Shown one piece after another: positions 6,802-10,780 of a stretch of DNA of 10,780 nucleotides. Every line of letters begins with the position of its first letter. Within the stretch, counting starts at the first letter, position 1. The stretch is taken from assembly GCA_028287545.1 (NCBI GenBank), contig JAQBPL010000224.1:1-10780 (forward strand), written 5' to 3'. The DNA is from Vulcanimicrobiota bacterium. GTDB lineage: Bacteria; Eremiobacterota; Eremiobacteria; Baltobacterales; Baltobacteraceae. The notes under the pieces were generated by a model. It had not been told where the DNA came from, did not search any database, and saw only the letters and a program-made list of their open reading frames with translations. Position numbers and translations under genes: made by a program.

Positions 6802-7824
6802 CTACAATCCCCGCTTGCCGACGAACCCGGCGCGCGCAACGACCGTTTGGGCTTCGTCGGAACGCGCGTACGAGATGAGCTTCTCAGCTTCGTCGGATGG
6901 TGTCGGCAGATCCGATCCGACGAGTACGTCGAACGACAACGGATAGCGGCGGTCCGCAATGGAGAGCGTGCTGGGCGGAGCCGCCGGCCCGAGCGCGACG
7001 ACCTTCGCGGGCGCGGCGCCGCTGAACGTCACCAGGCCGATCAGACGCCGGCCGCTGGCCGACGCGACGCGGCGCACGATGGCGGCGCTCGATGCTTCGC
7101 GGCGGACAGCCCCCGCGATCGTCAGGCCGCGGAACATCGACGCACGCAGGACGTGAACCTCGTCGGAGAGGTCGTCCGGCAAAAGCGCGGCGATCGCTCC
7201 CGGAGGCTCGCCGAGCTGCGACCAGTCGGTGATCGTGCCGGCGAAGATGCCGCGCAGCTGCCCGGTGCTCAAACGGGTGAGCCGGTTCTGCGGATGCACC
7301 ACGGCCACGACGGCGTCGTGCGCGAGCACTCCGGCGGCGGTCCCCTTCAGCGCGCTCCAAAAGCGCACGTCGCAGTGCGTCAGGACGGGCGGGTCGATGC
7401 GATACGGCGCCCTCGCGCCGCTCTTGGCGGCGTACGCGCCCACGAGGCTCGTCGCGAGCGCGTCGCTGCCGCTCGAGCCGCAGACGCGCGTCGCTACGGC
7501 GGACGTGCTGGACGAGAAGGGACGCGCGATGACCATAGCCGCGGCCAGGACCAGCGCGACGGCGATCGCGCCGGCGATGACGGCGAGCTTGCGTCCGTCG
7601 GCGCCCGGCGTAGGCGGGGCGATCAATTGCTGCAGGCGGTTTTGGAATGCTTCGTAGGCGCCCGGCGCAAGGGCTTCGCGGGCGGACAGCGTGACCGGCG
7701 TGAGCCGCTCGCCGCATTCAGGACAATATTCTCCCGGGCCGGGATAGCGCTCGATGTTCTCGCCGGTCTGTCCCTTCGAGCAGCCCTCGTTCCGGCAGGT
7801 GCCGAGCTCGATCACGCCATCCAT
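6802..7824 (-). CDS. Zinc-ribbon, single-pass membrane protein with PstS-like binding domain
   Basis: The start is ATG 7824 (340 residues). It is 1 base after the upstream gene's stop, with GAGG 4 bases before it; extending the frame upstream gives only Arg-rich shadow sequence. Residues 10-37 hold four cysteines (C10-x4-C15, C34-PE-C37), a zinc-ribbon-like module expected in the cytoplasm. A membrane helix follows at about 80-100. From about 113 onward is a type II periplasmic-binding domain of the PstS/PBP-like class. Its signature is RLSTGQLRGIFAGTITDWSQLGEP in spirit: LRGIFAG and ITDWSQLG are typical phosphate-receptor motifs. The usual phosphate-binding Ser/Thr pattern is altered to CGSSGSDALAT. 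The layout suggests an outside ligand-sensing domain tied to a cytoplasmic metal-binding module rather than a free receptor. It sits between a coiled-coil protein and a LivK-like receptor. Confidence 0.8.
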   Translation of the reverse strand: MDGVIELGTCRNEGCSKGQTGENIERYPGPGEYCPECGERLTPVTLSAREALAPGAYEAFQNRLQQLIAPPTPGADGRKLAVIAGAIAVALVLAAAMVIARPFSSSTSAVATRVCGSSGSDALATSLVGAYAAKSGARAPYRIDPPVLTHCDVRFWSALKGTAAGVLAHDAVVAVVHPQNRLTRLSTGQLRGIFAGTITDWSQLGEPPGAIAALLPDDLSDEVHVLRASMFRGLTIAGAVRREASSAAIVRRVASASGRRLIGLVTFSGAAPAKVVALGPAAPPSTLSIADRRYPLSFDVLVGSDLPTPSDEAEKLISYARSDEAQTVVARAGFVGKRGL

Positions 7825-7825
7825 C

Positions 7826-8371
7826 TCACCTCGAGATGCGGCGCGCTTCATCCGCGGCGCGCCGTTCGGCGACGCGCCGAGCGGCCTCACTGTTGAATCC
7901 TGTTTCCGTTTCGAGCTCGCGCAGCAGGTCGATCGCTTCGAGTGACGGCGTCTCACCGCCGAAAGGCGGAATGTGCGCTTTCGCGGCGTGCGCTTCGCTC
8001 TCGAGCCGCTCGCGCACCGCCCGCCGTTCGCGGAGCAGCCCCTCGGCTGCGGCCGCTTCGTCGAGCGCGACGCGCTCGGCGCGTTCTGCGCGTTCCCGCT
8101 GCTCGGCGCATCGGCCGAGCGCCTTCCCGCACGCCTCGGCACGTTCGGAAGCGTCGCGTTCGGCCGCTTCCGCGGACGCCACGGCAGCGCTCAATTGGCG
8201 GAGCTGCGCGTATTCGCTCGCAACGCGCGCCTGCTGCGCTTCGGCGCTCAACCGTTCCTCGAGCAATCGAGCGCGCTCAAGGAGCCGTTCGGCGGCGATG
8301 CGCTGTTCGGCCGCGCGTTTCTGCGCTTCACTAAGAGCGACAACCGCTTGCGCTGGATCGACAACGTGCAT
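7826..8371 (-). CDS. Cytoplasmic coiled-coil protein of unknown function
   Basis: The 181-residue product has no signal peptide or membrane segment. Residues about 8-132 are almost wholly helical, rich in Ala, Glu, Arg and Leu with heptad-like spacing (for example LLERARLLEERLSAEA), so a long coiled coil is expected. A Pro/Gly break (HIPPFGGETPS, 133-143) leads to a short amphipathic C-terminal region ending ADEARRISR. I recognise no family; resemblance to PspA-like or scaffold coiled coils is only by composition. The ATG is supported by GGAAGGG with a 7-base spacing. It is the first gene of a three-gene unit whose later genes follow at 1-base and 0-base gaps, so it should be made together with the zinc-ribbon membrane protein and may bind its cytoplasmic part. 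Confidence 0.7.
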   Translation of the reverse strand: MHVVDPAQAVVALSEAQKRAAEQRIAAERLLERARLLEERLSAEAQQARVASEYAQLRQLSAAVASAEAAERDASERAEACGKALGRCAEQRERAERAERVALDEAAAAEGLLRERRAVRERLESEAHAAKAHIPPFGGETPSLEAIDLLRELETETGFNSEAARRVAERRAADEARRISR

Positions 8372-8383
8372 CGTGGGGCCCTT

Positions 8384-8401
8384 CCGTACGCCGCGGTACG
8401 G
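8384..8401. promoter_or_regulatory. Inverted repeat in the leader of the coiled-coil operon
   Basis: CCGTAC and GTACGG are separated by 6 bases, giving a perfect 6-base-arm repeat. Its end touches the ribosome site of the coiled-coil gene at 8379-8385. It could be a protein-binding site or a leader hairpin that affects translation. Confidence 0.3.
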
Positions 8402-8445
8402 ATGTGTTGCGCCGGGCGGGAAATGCGAGGCGCTCCATTGCGCCC

Positions 8446-8451
8446 ACTGTA
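8446..8451 (-). promoter_or_regulatory. Candidate -10 box (TACAGT) for the coiled-coil operon
   Basis: TACAGT on the minus strand fits TANNNT and would give a leader of about 70 bases ahead of the coiled-coil gene. It also lies 7 bases before an ATG (8438) that opens a 35-codon frame ending at 8331 and overlapping the coiled-coil start out of frame. No clear -35 box is seen. Confidence 0.3.
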
Positions 8452-8495
8452 CGTTGAATCCGCCGGAGAACGATACGGACCATACGATGAAGGAC

Positions 8496-8529
8496 GTGGG
8501 TCTGGCGCCCTAGAGTCGGCGGGACCCAT
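8496..8529 (+). promoter_or_regulatory. Stem-loop upstream of the MFS gene
   Basis: Bases 8496-8503 can pair with 8522-8529 (8 pairs including two G-U), and 8506-8509 with 8518-8521, closing an 8-base loop CTAGAGTC. If transcription starts near the TACGAT at 8483-8488, this hairpin lies in the 5' leader of the exporter mRNA. There is no U-tract after it. An attenuator or stability role is inference. Confidence 0.3.
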
Positions 8530-8567
8530 GCTCTGCAGTCTTTCCCCCTGGAGAAAGCCGCCGGTCG

Positions 8568-8577
8568 TCAACGTTGA
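8568..8577. repeat. 10-base palindrome TCAACGTTGA, sharing ACGTTGAA with 8451-8458
   Basis: The perfect palindrome lies just before the leader ORF. The octamer ACGTTGAA recurs at 8451-8458, next to the candidate -10 box of the divergent operon. Two copies in one intergenic region suggest a shared operator, but the sequence is short and could recur by chance. Confidence 0.25.
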
Positions 8578-8586
8578 AGAGGAACG

Positions 8587-8637
8587 ATGTACGTCTTCCT
8601 CAATAAAAGGAAGTTCTCCGCGATGAGGGCTCATTGA
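8587..8637 (+). CDS. Possible 16-aa leader peptide coupled to the MFS gene
   Basis: An AGAGG ribosome site lies 4 bases before ATG 8587. The frame reads MYVFLNKRKFSAMRAH and stops at TGA 8635-8637. The stop overlaps the TTG start of the exporter (TTGA), the arrangement used for translational coupling by re-initiation. The peptide has three aromatic and five basic residues but no run of one amino acid. Coupling would control the exporter by how well the leader is translated. It is too short for codon statistics, so it may be chance. Confidence 0.35.
   Translation: MYVFLNKRKFSAMRAH
8623..8634 (+). promoter_or_regulatory. Ribosome site of the MFS gene inside a short hairpin
   Basis: AGGG at 8626-8629 lies 4 bases before the TTG start and supports it. 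The same bases lie in ATGA-GGGC-TCAT, a 4-base-stem repeat that would partly mask the site until ribosomes translating the leader ORF open it. Confidence 0.35.
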
Positions 8638-9812
8638 CCACCGCTTCCCGGCCGCATCACGTTTCCTGGAATCTGCGCGGCGTTTCATTGATGGCGTTCG
8701 CGCACGGCGCGAGCGACCTGTACTCGGGCATCCTGCCGTTCGTCATCTTCTACGACGTCACACGCGCCGGTCTCCCGGCTTGGTGTCAGGGCGTCCTAGC
8801 CTTCATCTGGTATCTGACCAGTTCGATCGCCCAGCCGGTCGTCGGCGCACACAGCGACCGGCACGGCCGCTGGTGGTACTTGCCCGTGTCGGTCGCGCTG
8901 ACGGCGATCGCGATCTCGTTCGCTGCGGCTGCGACGTCGATCGGCGTGCTCGCTGCCTGCGTCGTCGCCGGCGGAATCGGCTCCGCGGTGATGCACCCGG
9001 AAGCGGGCCGCTACTCGAGCCTCCTCGGCGGGTCCCGTCGCGCGTCGGCGATCTCGATCTTCCAGATCGGCGGACAAGTCGGCTACGGACTCGGTCCGCT
9101 CGTGGCCGCGGCGCTGCTCGCGAGCGGTGGTCTCGCGTCGGTCGCGGCGATGGCCGTCCCCGGACTCGTCGCGGCGGTGGCCGTCGGCGTCGTTCTCCCG
9201 CACTTCGCCCGATCGGCCGACGCTGCGGCACCACGCCGCCCGGGCGGGGACGCCGGACCCGCTCCGCGCGTCGATCGCGTCGCGATCGGACTCCTCGTCG
9301 CGAGCACCTCGCTGCGCTATCTGACCGGCGCGTCGTTCGCCTACTATCTGCCGAACCTGCTGGTCGCGCGCGGGCTCTCGCTGACGGCGACCGGCGCGGT
9401 CGTCACGGCGTTTCTCATCGCGGCGGCAATCGGACTCTATGCCGGCGGCGCGACCGCCGACCGTTTCGGCGCGGCCCGCGTCGCGACGGCGGGCCTGGTG
9501 CTCGCGGTCCCGCCGCTCCTGCTCGCGCTCGGCACGCACGGCACACTCACCGTCGCCGCACTTCTGCTCGGCAGCGTGCTGCTCTCGGTGCAGAACGCAC
9601 CCGGCGTCGCGCTCGCGCAGGCGCTGCTGCCGCGCAACCTCGGCACCGCGCTCGGCCTGATGAACGGGGTCGCGTTCGGCATCGGCTCGGCCGGCGTCGC
9701 CCTGATCGGTGTGATCGTCACGCGCTACGGCGCCGACGCCGGCCTCGTCGTCGTGTCGTTCGCTCCGCTGCTCGCCGCCGCAGCCTACGTGATCGTCGCA
9801 CGCCGTCACTGA
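8634..9812 (+). CDS. MFS exporter of the fosmidomycin-resistance (Fsr) family
   Basis: The 392-residue protein has about 12 hydrophobic helices, the usual length for the family. Helix 1 contains HGASDLYSGILPF (24-36), and MFS motif A is GAHSDRHGRW at 71-80. The segment MHPEAGR (120-126), followed by SRRASAISIFQIGGQVGYGLGP, is characteristic of Fsr-like transporters. A second motif-A-like AGGATADRFGAAR lies at the start of the C-terminal half. It should be a proton-driven exporter in the inner membrane; the substrate cannot be read from sequence, and fosmidomycin resistance is only the name of the family. The TTG start is the only start between the in-frame stop at 8604 and the ATG at 8691, and starting at 8691 would remove the basic region before helix 1. 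It may be controlled by the short ORF and hairpins upstream. Confidence 0.85.
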   Translation: MTTASRPHHVSWNLRGVSLMAFAHGASDLYSGILPFVIFYDVTRAGLPAWCQGVLAFIWYLTSSIAQPVVGAHSDRHGRWWYLPVSVALTAIAISFAAAATSIGVLAACVVAGGIGSAVMHPEAGRYSSLLGGSRRASAISIFQIGGQVGYGLGPLVAAALLASGGLASVAAMAVPGLVAAVAVGVVLPHFARSADAAAPRRPGGDAGPAPRVDRVAIGLLVASTSLRYLTGASFAYYLPNLLVARGLSLTATGAVVTAFLIAAAIGLYAGGATADRFGAARVATAGLVLAVPPLLLALGTHGTLTVAALLLGSVLLSVQNAPGVALAQALLPRNLGTALGLMNGVAFGIGSAGVALIGVIVTRYGADAGLVVVSFAPLLAAAAYVIVARRH

Positions 9813-9848
9813 GCGTCACTTCACAGTCCGAATTCCGCGGTGAGGGCT

Positions 9849-9925
9849 CTCGCTTGGGTCGATCCGTAGGTCGACCCGCGAGGAGGCAGGACCCACCCCC
9901 TCGGAGGTGAAGGCTCGCCGACCTC
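9849..9925 (+). ncRNA. Structured spacer between the MFS and EF-G-like genes (two hairpins)
   Basis: Hairpin 1: 9849-9853 pairs with 9878-9882, and 9856-9864 with 9869-9877, around a CGTA loop; this makes 14 pairs with a TT bulge. Hairpin 2: GAGGT 9904-9908 pairs with ACCTC 9921-9925, with GG/CC inside. GGTGAGGGCTC at 9839-9849 and GGTGAAGGCTC at 9906-9916 are near-identical direct repeats. Hairpin 1 could be the exporter's terminator (no U-tract) or, with hairpin 2, a regulatory leader of the next gene. I could not match it to a known riboswitch. Confidence 0.35.
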
Positions 9926-9951
9926 TCGTGTCATCCGAAGGAGAGCTGCCG

Positions 9952-10780
9952 GTGGAAGACATCGCGCGCCTCAGGAACGTTGCCGTCGTCGGGCCCCATC
10001 ACGCGGGCAAGACGACGCTCGTCGAAGCCTTGCTCGCACACTGCGGGGCCATCCCGCGAAGGGGGTCGGTCCGGGACGGGACCACGACCACGGACTGCGA
10101 GCCCGAAGCGATCGACCATCTCCAATCCGTCTGCGTCGGCTTCGCGCACACCACGTGCGGCGACGTCGACCTCAACCTCGTCGACACCCCGGGCTTCGTC
10201 GACTTCTTCGAGGAGACGAAAACCGTCCTGACCGCGGTCGACGCCGCGGTGATCGTGATCGACGCCGAACCCGGCCGCGTCGCCCAGACGGCCGGCATCG
10301 TAGAATACGTCGAGATGCGCAAGATGCCGCATCTCTTTTTTATCAACAAGCTCGACCGCCCCGGCGCGCAGTTCCGCGCGACGCTCGCGGCGCTGCGTGA
10401 AGCGTACGGGCCGCACGTCGTCGCGACGCACCTGCCGATCGGCGAAGGCGAGACGTTCGTCGGCTATGTGGACCTCGCGTGCCGCAAAGCGTTCCGCAGC
10501 AACGGCGGCGTGACCGAGATCGACGTCCCCGCCCAGATGGACGACGACGTCGACGCGCAGCGCACCCTGCTGCTCGAAGCGCTCGCCGATTTCGACGATC
10601 ATCTGATGGAAGAATTGCTCGAAGGCCAGGCGCCGGCGCAAGACGAGATCGACCGCGATCTGTGCGAGGACTGCTCGCACGATCAGATCATCCCGGTGCT
10701 GGTCGGCAGCGCCGAGAAGAATTTCGGCGCGTGGGCGCTGGTCGACGCCATCTCGCGCATGTTTCCCTCGCCGGCGACCG
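9952..10780 (+). CDS. EF-G paralogue (FusA2/EF-G-like GTPase), 3' end beyond the window
   Basis: A frame of 276 complete codons starts at GTG 9952, which is fixed by an AAGGAG ribosome site 8 bases upstream. The GTPase domain is clear: Walker A GPHHAGKT (14-21), switch-I region GTTTTDCEPEA (43-53), DTPG (78-81), NKLD (132-135), and GSAEKNFG with DAISRMFPSP near the end of the window. In standard EF-G, switch I carries RGITI; here the matching position reads DHLQSV, so the invariant Thr and Arg are absent. That deviation, and the overall pattern, match EF-G-like paralogues such as mycobacterial FusA2 rather than the housekeeping factor. No rpsL, rpsG or tuf gene accompanies it, unlike the usual str operon. 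Function of these paralogues is not settled. A structured spacer precedes it. Confidence 0.8.
   Translation, partial: MEDIARLRNVAVVGPHHAGKTTLVEALLAHCGAIPRRGSVRDGTTTTDCEPEAIDHLQSVCVGFAHTTCGDVDLNLVDTPGFVDFFEETKTVLTAVDAAVIVIDAEPGRVAQTAGIVEYVEMRKMPHLFFINKLDRPGAQFRATLAALREAYGPHVVATHLPIGEGETFVGYVDLACRKAFRSNGGVTEIDVPAQMDDDVDAQRTLLLEALADFDDHLMEELLEGQAPAQDEIDRDLCEDCSHDQIIPVLVGSAEKNFGAWALVDAISRMFPSPAT

Noticed and set aside
6070..7896. 608-codon open frame on the plus strand, the longest in the window
   Set aside because: Antisense to two genes with clear binding-protein motifs. Its translation is Arg/Gly/Ala-rich without helices, motifs or a ribosome site.
6802..8142. Longer version of the zinc-ribbon protein (446 aa)
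   Set aside because: The extra 106 residues overlap the coiled-coil gene and are Arg/Ser-rich shadow sequence. The ATG at 7824 has a ribosome site and starts right at the zinc ribbon.
8539..8556. CTTTC/GAAAG repeat as a terminator or operator
   Set aside because: Only five paired bases with an 8-base loop and no T-run; too weak to report.
8796..9809. 337-codon open frame on the minus strand
   Set aside because: Antisense to the Fsr-type exporter, with a very polar Arg/Asp/Glu composition typical of a shadow frame.
9839..9951. Known riboswitch (glycine, guanidine, ZTP, fluoride, Mn)
   Set aside because: I compared remembered core motifs and none is complete; the CCGAAGGAGAG stretch only superficially recalls part of a glycine riboswitch and is better read as the ribosome site.
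9931..10680. 249-codon open frame on the minus strand
   Set aside because: Antisense to the EF-G-like gene, whose GTPase motifs are unmistakable.

Overview
The window is GC-rich bacterial DNA, densely coded and mostly single-copy chromosomal in style. No transposase, integrase, tRNA, rRNA or CRISPR array is visible. The organism cannot be named from the sequence. The GC content, the start codons (GTG and TTG beside ATG) and several promoters that put a TANNNT -10 box 6-9 bases before a start codon suggest a high-GC lineage that uses leaderless mRNAs. A deep-branching group such as Eremiobacterota/Vulcanimicrobiota, Dormibacterota or an Actinobacteria-like line would fit, but this is inference.

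Left part (1-3884, minus strand). The 5' part of a formyltransferase-like protein (548 to the window edge) lies downstream of two tandem paralogous exported beta-propeller proteins of the PQQ-dehydrogenase fold (2060-624 and 3652-2162). A small basic protein (3884-3663) sits 10 bases upstream of the second. The first propeller protein has an N-terminal hydrophobic segment. The second has a signal peptide and a C-terminal membrane anchor. Both keep the GTGN motif and a Cys pair, so they probably fold outside the cytoplasm.

Middle (3885-5675, plus strand). A divergent promoter region holds a perfect inverted repeat halfway between two -10 boxes. It precedes an integral-membrane GT-C glycosyltransferase of the GT39/ArnT type. 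The 3' end of that gene overlaps the convergent gene by 86 bases.

Second minus-strand unit (8371-5590). Three tightly packed genes encode a cytoplasmic coiled-coil protein, a single-pass membrane protein with a cytoplasmic zinc ribbon and an outside PstS-like binding domain, and an exported LivK-like binding protein with a Tat-like signal. No permease or ATPase gene accompanies them here, so the unit looks more like a sensing or envelope module than a complete ABC importer. It is the best candidate for an undescribed system in this window.

Right part (8372-10780, plus strand). A 262-base divergent intergenic region carries a hairpin, a possible 16-codon leader ORF coupled to the next start by a TTGA overlap, and a repeated ACGTTGAA element. 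After it come an Fsr-type (fosmidomycin-resistance family) MFS exporter, then a structured spacer, then the first 276 codons of an EF-G paralogue of the FusA2 type, which continues past the window edge.
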